Shown piece by piece: positions 18,072 through 25,183 of a stretch of DNA of 64,000 nt. Position numbers and translations under genes: made by a program. The number at the start of each line of letters is the position of its first letter. The first letter of the stretch is position 1. The notes under the pieces are model-generated. The model saw nothing but the letters and a program-made list of their open reading frames with translations. It did no database searches and had not been told where the DNA came from. Source of the stretch: Flavobacteriales bacterium UBA7666 (GTDB taxonomy: Bacteria > Bacteroidota > Bacteroidia > Flavobacteriales_D > Crocinitomicaceae); contig DLHO01000018.1 in NCBI GenBank assembly GCA_002483265.1, positions 62,239-126,238 of the forward strand, read 5' to 3'.

Positions 18072-18941
18072 ATGTTTGGAAACAACAAACCACGCATCGG
18101 TCAAGAACTTCTTGACGTGCCTATGGGCGACATGATTCGCCAAATGGCTTTTGCAATCGCAGAAGCACAAATCGTTCTGGATCAGAACTCAATTGATGTA
18201 GCCGAAATGATGGGCGGTTTAACAACCGTTACGGATGAACAGGGAAATGTTACTTTCCAAGACAGCCGCGTGTATTTCGGAACGGAAAAAATAACAAAAG
18301 GTGAAGCTATTGCTCGTCATAACTCTACGACAAACATCCAGCAAAAAGCGGAGATTCGTGCAGCATTGACAGGCAGTTACAAACCAACGTTAACCGCTAC
18401 TGTCCCACCTGGTTTTACTCCTGGAACACCACTTACAGCAGATACCTACATCGATTATCAAGGTTTTTACCATGTAAGCACCGGAGCTGGAGCTTCCGTT
18501 CAAGTAGCCTATGGAGATCTGGACATTGCTATTGCTAGTGCAAGTGATCCAGCAACTGAAGTTAACCTTCCACGAAGAATTTCCATGTTGGAATGCGGTT
18601 TCACGCCAACGTTCTATCAATTCGTTGATACGATTATTGAGGTAAAGATCTCTATCCGTTATACACAGGAAGGTTCTACTAACAGTTCAGTAAATAACAA
18701 CCTAAGATCAAGTGCAGCACGCATTGGTTTAGGATTCGGAAGAATCAAAGTAGGAAGATCTGTTCAGACCACGCAAGTGAACGCGAGTTATGCTCAAAAG
18801 TACAGTTACTCTGCAGAAGGATCCAGTTTGCTTCGCACCAAGTTGGTTCCGGTTCCAGCACCTGCTGTTTTGGAACAACGCATCCAGCGATTAATGGAGG
18901 AAGAGTTTAACAACACTCCACCAGTACAAACGCCTGCATAA
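18072..18941 (+). CDS. Member of the GIAEAQ/PTFY/VPAPA family, cassette gene 5
   Basis: 289 residues. Begins FGNNKPRIGQELLDVPMGDM, sharing GxELL(D/N)(V/T)P with the 19001 gene. The family helix FAIAEAQIVLDQNSIDVAEM lies at ~30-50. A ~110-residue insertion follows (~55-165, with a YKPTLTATVPPGFTPGTPL loop), then CGFTPTFYQFVDTIIEVKIS (~175-195) and the closing NASYAQKYSYSAEGSSLLR and KLVPVPAPAVLEQRI (~236-272). Compared with the 19001 protein the insertion between helix and PTFY strand is the main difference. No signal peptide. Probably a structural subunit; this is inference from paralogy only. Confidence 0.8.
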   Translation: MFGNNKPRIGQELLDVPMGDMIRQMAFAIAEAQIVLDQNSIDVAEMMGGLTTVTDEQGNVTFQDSRVYFGTEKITKGEAIARHNSTTNIQQKAEIRAALTGSYKPTLTATVPPGFTPGTPLTADTYIDYQGFYHVSTGAGASVQVAYGDLDIAIASASDPATEVNLPRRISMLECGFTPTFYQFVDTIIEVKISIRYTQEGSTNSSVNNNLRSSAARIGLGFGRIKVGRSVQTTQVNASYAQKYSYSAEGSSLLRTKLVPVPAPAVLEQRIQRLMEEEFNNTPPVQTPA

Positions 18942-18948
18942 TGAACCC

Positions 18949-18977
18949 AGAGCAGCTGTCAGAGTGGCAGCTGCTCT
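18949..18977 (+). promoter_or_regulatory. Intra-operon hairpin
   Basis: AGAGCAGCTG and CAGCTGCTCT form a perfect 10-bp stem around a 9-base loop, 8 bases after the stop of the preceding gene. No T-run follows, so full termination is unlikely. It could act as an mRNA stabiliser or processing site that sets different subunit amounts on either side. Confidence 0.55.
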
Positions 18978-19000
18978 ATTAACCCTTAATCAATAAGCAT

Positions 19001-19555
19001 ATGATACAAGTTGGAAGAGAGTTATTGAATACTCCGTTTCCTCAATTGGTTCGAACGCTTGGTGTGGGGATTGCCGAGGCTCAATATGCACTCGATCGTG
19101 TTTCTATCAAAATCGCGCAATTAATGGCGGGATTCGTACTGAATGATGATGGAGAATTGGAACGTGATGAAACTTCACTGATCAAACTCAGAGAGAATGA
19201 TCCCGGAGTGAGCTTATTAGCTCTTGGCTTCACGCCAACCTTCTATCAGTTCGTAGAAACATACATTGAACTCAAATTGGCTATTTCGATGAAAAGCGAA
19301 CAGGAAACAAAAGCAGAAACTTCTGTTGGAGGCGTTGCATGGTCACCTTTTGGTGTCATTGCAGCCTCTGTTAATGCCAGTTATTCTCAGAAATACCAAT
19401 ACGAAGCAAGCGGAAGTTCCGAAATGCGAACCAAACTCGTTACAGTTCCTGCTCCGGCCATGTTTGAGAGTCGTTTGAAAGAATTAATGAACGAATCACA
19501 AATCGGAGAAATTCAAACAGATATGCCGCCGGTTCCTCCGGAAGAAGAGGAGTAA
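19001..19555 (+). CDS. Member of the GIAEAQ/PTFY/VPAPA family, cassette gene 6
   Basis: 184 residues. MIQVGRELLNTPFPQLVRTL leads into the helix GVGIAEAQYALDRVSIKIAQ (~21-40). A short charged insertion precedes LLALGFTPTFYQFVETYIEL (~67-86), and the C-terminal signature is VNASYSQKYQYEASGSSEMR then KLVTVPAPAMFESRL (~125-163). The tail is acidic and proline-rich (MPPVPPEEEE). It is the closest relative of the 18072 product but without the large insertion. No signal peptide. Separated from its predecessor by a strong hairpin, which may change its expression level. Confidence 0.8.
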   Translation: MIQVGRELLNTPFPQLVRTLGVGIAEAQYALDRVSIKIAQLMAGFVLNDDGELERDETSLIKLRENDPGVSLLALGFTPTFYQFVETYIELKLAISMKSEQETKAETSVGGVAWSPFGVIAASVNASYSQKYQYEASGSSEMRTKLVTVPAPAMFESRLKELMNESQIGEIQTDMPPVPPEEEE

Positions 19556-19581
19556 AAATTAACACATTCTAAAACAAGATT

Positions 19582-20655
19582 ATGACAAAAAGTTGGAAAA
19601 AACTCGTCAAAACCAGTGATTTCGATTCAAACAACGGAAGCGAAAACTCTTTTAGTGATATCCAATTAACGCTGAATGAAATTGCAGCGCAAAATAAGGA
19701 ATTGGACAATTTGTTGAAGGAACGACAATCCCTGGAAAATGAGATGGGAAATTTGCTTCAATCGAATAATCCTGAAGAAGAAAATCCTCGATTCACCGGT
19801 ACTGTCGAATCGTTTAAACGTAAACGAGAGAGAGAAAAACAGAGAGCCGCTCTGAAGAAAAAACTCGAAGAGCGGCTCTTAAAAAAGAGCAAAGAATTGG
19901 AGCAATGGGAACAAAATCAGAAACGTCTGAAAAAGAAACTCACTCTCCAAAAGAAATCTTTGCTCAAAAAAGAAACCCGACAAGATCCTTCAACCAGCCA
20001 AAAAGCACCTAAATCAACAAAAAAAAGTTCCGATAAACCTTGGCTTGATGTCAATACCATCCGGAAAAAGAAAGATGAAATAGAAAGAAAGAAAAAAGTG
20101 CTTACCGAACAAATTGAGAAAGCAAAAAAGATCCCTGAAAAAATCAGGGAACTCAAAACTACACTCGATTCATTCGGACTGAAGGATCTTGCAAGGTTTC
20201 AAAAGAAGCTGGATCAGGAAAAAAAAACTGTAGAGATTCCAACCAGAATTCGCAGGATAAAAGATGATTGGGATGAAAAACGTGAAAACACGAAAGAAAA
20301 ACTGCGGGAAAAAATCGGTCTCAAAAAGCTGGAAGAAAAATTGGAAGAAGTAAAACGCTTTGGCAATTCCGTAAAATCAGAAATCAAAAACTCTCTGGAT
20401 TCCCTTGAATCAAAAGTTCCGGAAATGAGAGAATTAAGAGCGAATATGGAAAAAGAATTGTCACTGGATGAACGTCAAATGAACCTTTCCGAAAATGCTG
20501 CAGCCAAAAAAGCGGAGCAAAAACTAGCCGAAGAGAAAGAAAACTCACGCAAGGAAAAATTGAAAGAACGTTTACTATCCATCAAAAAGACCGAGCGAAA
20601 AGAAGAAGAACGGTCGAGTAGAAAGAAAGAACGCAAAAACGAAAAATACACTTAA
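19582..20655 (+). CDS. Highly charged coiled-coil protein, cassette gene 7
   Basis: 357 residues dominated by K, E, R, L and Q, predicted long coiled coil from about residue 25 to the end with few breaks (a Ser/Thr/Lys stretch around 135-150). It begins MTKSWKKLVKTSDFD. No globular domain, cysteine cluster or signal peptide can be seen. The gene sits between family members, 26 bases after one and 4 bases before the next. A scaffold, ruler or cross-bridge role would fit its composition, but such repetitive sequences are poor guides to homology. Confidence 0.75.
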   Translation: MTKSWKKLVKTSDFDSNNGSENSFSDIQLTLNEIAAQNKELDNLLKERQSLENEMGNLLQSNNPEEENPRFTGTVESFKRKREREKQRAALKKKLEERLLKKSKELEQWEQNQKRLKKKLTLQKKSLLKKETRQDPSTSQKAPKSTKKSSDKPWLDVNTIRKKKDEIERKKKVLTEQIEKAKKIPEKIRELKTTLDSFGLKDLARFQKKLDQEKKTVEIPTRIRRIKDDWDEKRENTKEKLREKIGLKKLEEKLEEVKRFGNSVKSEIKNSLDSLESKVPEMRELRANMEKELSLDERQMNLSENAAAKKAEQKLAEEKENSRKEKLKERLLSIKKTERKEEERSSRKKERKNEKYT

Positions 20656-20659
20656 AAAA

Positions 20660-21337
20660 ATGAGTTCATCAACAACAACCACAAACAATTCACTGGCTCT
20701 GCAGGATATCATTCTCAGTATCGCAGGCAGTTTGAATGACGCACAGGAAGCCCTGCGCAATAAGAATCCGTATGATGAATACGGACGACCAAACACCCTT
20801 TATCAGGTTCCCTATCTGGATTTTAACCTGGAAGTTATTTCACAATTTGAAACTCCCCAAACAGGCGGAAGTACAAGCGGAAACGGAATCCGTTTCGCTC
20901 CCTTTCGAAGCACGGAAACAACAACCAAAAATCAGGGTATCATCACCAGTAATATTTCCGGACGATTTGTTGCCGTCATGCCAAACGAAGGATCTCCACA
21001 GGTCTTTCTGAAAGCAAGCCACAAAAATCCGGAAGTAAGTGGTGAATATTCGACATACACTTTTACAATACAAGCACTTCAGGCTAACAGTGAGCCAGCT
21101 ATTGGACAGCCAATAGAAATCAACTTTGATGCCGAAACGTCCTATGAATTAAACGCAAAAATAGCGGTTATGCCACCTGTGTTTTTAGATACGAAAGAAG
21201 GCTATATCAGTGCACCTGAAGGTGTCTTTTATTCAAAAGTGAGAATTAAAACCTCGGAATTCAATCTGGGAAGAATCTTTGTTTTTAAAATCAATAGTGG
21301 AACACAAGTTATATCAACCTCAATAAGTAAGACATGA
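20660..21337 (+). CDS. Divergent relative of the GIAEAQ family with C-terminal beta domain, cassette gene 8
   Basis: 225 residues. A helix ALQDIILSIAGSLNDAQEAL (~11-30) aligns with the family helix, and YLDFNLEVISQFE (~53-65) plus ISGRFVAVMP (~93-102) resemble the PTFY strand and the VPAPA strand. The rest (~105-225) is a beta-sandwich-like domain (YTFTIQALQANSEPAIGQPI, ...SKVRIKTSEFNLGRIFVFKI). No signal peptide. The stop overlaps the next gene start by 4 bases, so these two products are probably made in fixed ratio. Confidence 0.7.
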   Translation: MSSSTTTTNNSLALQDIILSIAGSLNDAQEALRNKNPYDEYGRPNTLYQVPYLDFNLEVISQFETPQTGGSTSGNGIRFAPFRSTETTTKNQGIITSNISGRFVAVMPNEGSPQVFLKASHKNPEVSGEYSTYTFTIQALQANSEPAIGQPIEINFDAETSYELNAKIAVMPPVFLDTKEGYISAPEGVFYSKVRIKTSEFNLGRIFVFKINSGTQVISTSISKT

Positions 21338-22242
21338 TAGTATTCGATTTTTTAACCTTAAAGCTAAAGCTTTACAGCCGGGAAGATGTATTAGCTACCT
21401 CTTTGCCGGTCATAGTCCAATATTACAATACCACTGATTCAGATTGGATAACCGTTTTCGAGGACAGTGTGGAAGAGGGAATTCTCTACATCCATAAAGA
21501 AGTCCGAGCCGGAAGTACGGTAGAAGCACTCTTTTACGACATGATTGAACACGGAGTAATTCCACAGATACGCGTTATCCCAAGAGATCCGCCCGTTGCA
21601 GGTTTGGTAAAACAAGCTGTTATCGGAAGCTCATTCGTTTTCACCTTGAAAATGATTGATGGTGTGAATCACTTCGAAATCGATTTCGGTATTTTGTATA
21701 TGATTCCGGATGAATTGATCGTGGATACAAGCAGTACATTCGAAGATATTCTGCCTGTTGCCGGTTTTTATCCAACCCTGGCTCCAACGGATAACACTCC
21801 GATTCCAATCCAGGATTTGTATACCAATCTGGTTTCTGAAATTGAAGCAGCAAATGATGCATCCGCAGATTCTGCATTCAAATTGTCTAATATCTCTGTG
21901 AAACTGAAAGCAGTCATTCACCGGGATGGAGAAACAATCAATGCTTCCTTATTGGATCTTGAAAATTGTGAAAGCGTATGCGGAGATGCCATCAGCGAGT
22001 TGAATTTTGACATCACTCCTGTTCAGATGAGAGAAACTTCTGAAATCCCTGTTCCGAATCTGATCGGATTAACAGAATCAGCCGTGCGAAAAATTGTAAA
22101 AGCAAATGGCTTACGATTAAATTCAATTTATCAGAAACGTACCGGAACAGTGAATGGTGATTCGTTCAAACAATCTCCGACAAGTGGAGTAACTGTCAAG
22201 CCAAATCAATTAATAACCGTAATGTTTAATAAAAATGAGTGA
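21334..22242 (+). CDS. PASTA-domain protein, cassette gene 9
   Basis: 302 residues. An N-terminal beta-rich region (~1-125), a middle part with helix LYTNLVSEIEAANDASADSA (~165-185) and a strand FKLSNISVKLKAVI, and a C-terminal PASTA-like domain (~235-300): VPNLIGLTESAVRKIVKANG, then SPTSGVTVKPNQLITVMF. PASTA domains normally bind peptidoglycan or muropeptides outside the cell, yet no signal peptide or membrane helix is present. It overlaps its upstream neighbour by 4 bases and its downstream neighbour by 8 bases, so the three are tightly coupled. Confidence 0.8.
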   Translation: MIVFDFLTLKLKLYSREDVLATSLPVIVQYYNTTDSDWITVFEDSVEEGILYIHKEVRAGSTVEALFYDMIEHGVIPQIRVIPRDPPVAGLVKQAVIGSSFVFTLKMIDGVNHFEIDFGILYMIPDELIVDTSSTFEDILPVAGFYPTLAPTDNTPIPIQDLYTNLVSEIEAANDASADSAFKLSNISVKLKAVIHRDGETINASLLDLENCESVCGDAISELNFDITPVQMRETSEIPVPNLIGLTESAVRKIVKANGLRLNSIYQKRTGTVNGDSFKQSPTSGVTVKPNQLITVMFNKNE

Positions 22243-23119
22243 TACAAATAACCCCGTACAATTATTCAGCGAACTGCTTGGCGGTTCGTTAGGAGATCTG
22301 ATCAGTTCAGTTGGTCATGGAGTTGGCGAAGCACAGGCAGCTTTGGATCAGGGAGCTCTTCAGCAAACCCTGGATATCTATGACCTGAGTAAAGATGAGG
22401 AAAGAAGTTCAGAAGAACTTCAATTGGTGAATTTAATTCGAGCAATGGGATACCAACCCACTTTTTATGCCATTCCCGAAACAGAAGTTGAAGCACAGAT
22501 TTCGCTTTCAATGAATTTGAATCCGCAACCTGTCAGCGCCATAGGAAGTGTCCCGATCTCCAAATATAAAGTCAACGCAACTCCTATGAATGCAGGAAAC
22601 GTGAATCGTTTTGGATTGCAGGCAAATGCTATGGCTAAGCTAAAATTCAAAATTGTTCCTGTTCCGCCAAGTCAAGGTACAGCCGATCTTCGAATCGTTC
22701 CGGACTTTAGCGACAGCGTTTGGGATGAAGATACAAAAGCATTGATTCAGAATCTTGGATTTACTTATGAACTAAGAACCCCGGAAGGTGATTTGATTAC
22801 AGACGAAGAGTTGATAGAAGGTTTGTTCGTCTACAGACAATCACTTGACGCCGGAACTATTGCTAACATTTCTAATGATGTGCTGGTACTTAATTTCTAT
22901 GAAATTCGTGTAATCCCTGATCTAAGTGACACAAACTGGGGCACTACAGTAAGAGATCTGATTGAAAATCTTCAAATCAGCTATGAAATAAGAACTCCGG
23001 ATGGAACTTTAATGGAAGAACATGACGTAGTAGGGGAACCGATTACAGGCCAAACACCTGCAGCCGGAACCTTTGTTGACACAACAAGTGCTCTTCTGGT
23101 AGTTACCGTTACTATCTGA
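22235..23119 (+). CDS. GIAEAQ-family protein with two PASTA-like domains, cassette gene 10
   Basis: 294 residues. Family part: helix VGHGVGEAQAALDQGALQQT (~26-45), AMGYQPTFYAIPETEVEAQI (~70-89), and AMAKLKFKIVPVPPS (~131-145). Two tandem PASTA-like units follow (~151-222 and 225-294), each with a D(F/L)SD(S/T).W core, a long helix and an R-TP-(E/D)-G segment. This product links the core family domain with the peptidoglycan-binding-type domain within one chain. No signal peptide. A hairpin follows the gene at 23147-23172. Confidence 0.82.
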   Translation: MSDTNNPVQLFSELLGGSLGDLISSVGHGVGEAQAALDQGALQQTLDIYDLSKDEERSSEELQLVNLIRAMGYQPTFYAIPETEVEAQISLSMNLNPQPVSAIGSVPISKYKVNATPMNAGNVNRFGLQANAMAKLKFKIVPVPPSQGTADLRIVPDFSDSVWDEDTKALIQNLGFTYELRTPEGDLITDEELIEGLFVYRQSLDAGTIANISNDVLVLNFYEIRVIPDLSDTNWGTTVRDLIENLQISYEIRTPDGTLMEEHDVVGEPITGQTPAAGTFVDTTSALLVVTVTI

Positions 23120-23146
23120 TCCCGAGGGACAGAAATCAACAGGTTT

Positions 23147-23172
23147 GGAATGCAGGAAATTTTCTGCATTCC
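23147..23172 (+). promoter_or_regulatory. Intra-cassette hairpin after the double-PASTA gene
   Basis: GGAATGCAG and CTGCATTCC form a perfect 9-bp stem, almost extended to 13 bp by the AAA/TTT interior. The following bases (GGACTTTGATT) contain only a weak T tract, so it may be a partial terminator or an RNA-processing point between the structural-type genes and the last two genes. Confidence 0.55.
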
Positions 23173-23218
23173 GGACTTTGATTATTGACTCATTACACCA
23201 AATCAACCTCACATTCAC

Positions 23219-24208
23219 ATGCTTCACGTTAAAAACACCCACACCATTTTCGACCATGTTGCGGAAATAAACAGTCAAAAAGAATATTGGTACTTCCGAA
23301 CCGATGGAGGAGATTATTACACGGATTTTATTCAGAACGGATATATCGGAATTGATTGGAATTTTATTGCCGCTCCGGATATCCGGGAAGAAAATCTGGA
23401 GTACCTCAGAAAATCAGTAATCATCAACAGTTACAAATACCGGAATGTTCCCTACGATTGGTTAGGATCCGGAGAAAAATCCTCTGTTACCAAAACCATC
23501 AACAAATTATTCACTTTCAAGAACCTGAAAAAAGGCGATGTGATTCTCATTCCATCAGAAGATGCCGACCATTTCAGCATCGGTGAAATTGCAGACGATG
23601 AAATCTATTCGGCTTCTGAACACGAATTGTCGACAGGCAGATATATCAAACGAAGAAAAGTAAACTGGCTGAAAACGTCAATTAAACATCATTATTACAA
23701 TGCCCTGTTCTATTTACTGAAACATTCACACACCATTGTTTCCATTAAAAAACATGCGGATTTCATTGATTCGCTAACAGAAGAATTGTATATCAAAGAC
23801 GGAGATTGCTTTTTATCTTTGCGCATCAACAAGGAATCTGAAATCAGCTTGAAGGACTTGAAAGATTTGTTTGATAATTACCTGGAACTCATTTCTAAAG
23901 TAAATTCAGACTTCAATTTTGGAGAAAAAATCGATACCACAACGGTTAAACTAAGTTTAAACTCTCCCGGATTCATCAACATCAAATTACCGGTTGGAAA
24001 ATCACTGATCGTAACAAGTCTGATCTTATCGATGTTCCTGAATGGCTGCACCAATGACGAGATCAGCATGAAAATAAACCGGGAAAATATTCCAATAGAG
24101 TATATTCCGTATATGGATTCCATTCAAAACATCCGGAAAAACCTGGAAGTGGAAAACGACTCCATTTTTGAGCACCTAACAAATAATGATTATGGAAACA
24201 GCAAGTAG
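23219..24208 (+). CDS. EVE/PUA-like N-domain protein with internal membrane segment, cassette gene 11
   Basis: 329 residues. The N-terminal ~130 residues (YWYFRTDGGDYYTDFIQNGY, IGIDWNFI, NLKKGDVILIPS, HFSIGEIADDEIY) resemble the EVE/Mrr-N type PUA-like fold, a nucleic-acid or modified-base reader in many restriction and defence proteins. A middle helical region follows (~150-250), then a hydrophobic segment GKSLIVTSLILSMFLNG (~260-276) and a charged C-terminal region. The LNGC inside the hydrophobic stretch resembles a lipobox but is far from the N-terminus. The combination is unfamiliar. It overlaps the next gene by 23 bases. Confidence 0.65.
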   Translation: MLHVKNTHTIFDHVAEINSQKEYWYFRTDGGDYYTDFIQNGYIGIDWNFIAAPDIREENLEYLRKSVIINSYKYRNVPYDWLGSGEKSSVTKTINKLFTFKNLKKGDVILIPSEDADHFSIGEIADDEIYSASEHELSTGRYIKRRKVNWLKTSIKHHYYNALFYLLKHSHTIVSIKKHADFIDSLTEELYIKDGDCFLSLRINKESEISLKDLKDLFDNYLELISKVNSDFNFGEKIDTTTVKLSLNSPGFINIKLPVGKSLIVTSLILSMFLNGCTNDEISMKINRENIPIEYIPYMDSIQNIRKNLEVENDSIFEHLTNNDYGNSK

Positions 24209-24671
24209 TTTTTTAGCTTCCGGAGACAATGTGTTCAAATTCCTATTGACCATGTGTATCGGAACAATCCTCTTTAACATTGTTTATCCTACGGATAAGA
24301 TCCGTGAGATTGGAATCCGTCAAAGTGAACTGAATTACAAATTGGATCTGATAAATGACGAGTCTAAAACACTTTACAATGAGGTGAAGATTTTGAAAAA
24401 AATAAGGAATACCTTAACTGGAATAAGCTCCTCAATCAATGCGGATTTCAGAAAAAAACTGGAATCATTTGATCTGAAATACAAGTTGCTTACCCAAAAG
24501 GATTATGAAATCAAACACCTTCGAAGATTGATCGATATATCCAGGGTTGAGTTGGATTTTTATGCCGGTTTTCGATTCTGGAGTTATTATCCTTCCATGA
24601 TCGTTGGATTATTGTCCTTAATCTTTTGGATCAGATTTTACATCAAAAGTCAGAAAATGGATGAGGATTAA
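24186..24671 (+). CDS. Two-TM coiled-coil membrane protein, cassette gene 12
   Basis: 161 residues. One hydrophobic helix near residues 16-33 (VFKFLLTMCIGTILFNIVY), a ~90-residue coiled coil (IRQSELNYKLDLINDESKTL onward), and a second helix near 133-150 (YPSMIVGLLSLIFWIRFYI). The coiled coil would lie wholly on one side of the membrane. It overlaps the EVE-like gene, and both carry membrane segments, so they may act together. ATG 24192 is an alternative start. The stop codon overlaps the stop of the convergent rfaE2 gene by 2 bases, which marks the end of the cassette. Confidence 0.75.
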   Translation: MIMETASSFLASGDNVFKFLLTMCIGTILFNIVYPTDKIREIGIRQSELNYKLDLINDESKTLYNEVKILKKIRNTLTGISSSINADFRKKLESFDLKYKLLTQKDYEIKHLRRLIDISRVELDFYAGFRFWSYYPSMIVGLLSLIFWIRFYIKSQKMDED

Positions 24672-25183
24672 GCCTTCAGCTTCTTCACAATATTCGTCGT
24701 GCTAAATCCTTCAACCAAAGCAACCGTTTTCACTTCTCCTCCATTTGCAAGAATCGCTTCTCTGCCTACAATGTATTTCTTGCTGGAAGGATCCGGCTCA
24801 TTTGCATCGTAATCCGCACCTTTCACAAGCACGCTTGGTTTCAATAATTCGATTACCGAAACGGGAGTATCTTCATCAAAGAATACCACACCATCAACAA
24901 ATTCAAGGGAAGCTAAGATTAACGCTCTCGAGGATTCCGGATTAATTGGTCTCTCAGGTCCTTTTCCTTGTCGTTTCACGGAATCATCAGTATTGATGGC
25001 AATGATCAATTTAGAACCGAAATCAGCCGCTTTTGCCAGGTAAGTAACATGTCCTTCGTGCAGAATATCAAAACAACCATTAGTGAAAACCACTTTTTCG
25101 CCGGCTTGCTTCCAATCCCGAATGCGCTGCTCCATTTCTTCCAACGAAGTCACTTTATGCTTGATCTGCTCGAATTTCCCCAT
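24668..25183 (-). CDS. rfaE2: D-glycero-beta-D-manno-heptose 1-phosphate adenylyltransferase
   Basis: 171 residues from MGKFEQIKHK; a longer frame to 25228 lies inside the upstream gene and is not needed. Nucleotidyltransferase signature VFTNGCFDILHEGHVTYL with the HxGH-type motif, and SSRALILASLEFVDGVVFF and VLVKGADYD further on. It transfers AMP to heptose 1-phosphate to make ADP-heptose for LPS inner core. In E. coli this is the second half of HldE; here it is a stand-alone protein, as usual in Bacteroidota. The start overlaps the flippase-like gene by 29 bases, so translation is probably coupled. Confidence 0.93.
   Translation of the reverse strand: MGKFEQIKHKVTSLEEMEQRIRDWKQAGEKVVFTNGCFDILHEGHVTYLAKAADFGSKLIIAINTDDSVKRQGKGPERPINPESSRALILASLEFVDGVVFFDEDTPVSVIELLKPSVLVKGADYDANEPDPSSKKYIVGREAILANGGEVKTVALVEGFSTTNIVKKLKA

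Noticed and set aside
13881..24671. Contractile injection system, type VI secretion or prophage
   Set aside because: No sheath, inner tube, baseplate, spike, AAA+ ATPase, terminase, capsid, portal or integrase gene could be seen; only weak thematic likeness (OmpA/PASTA, coiled coil).
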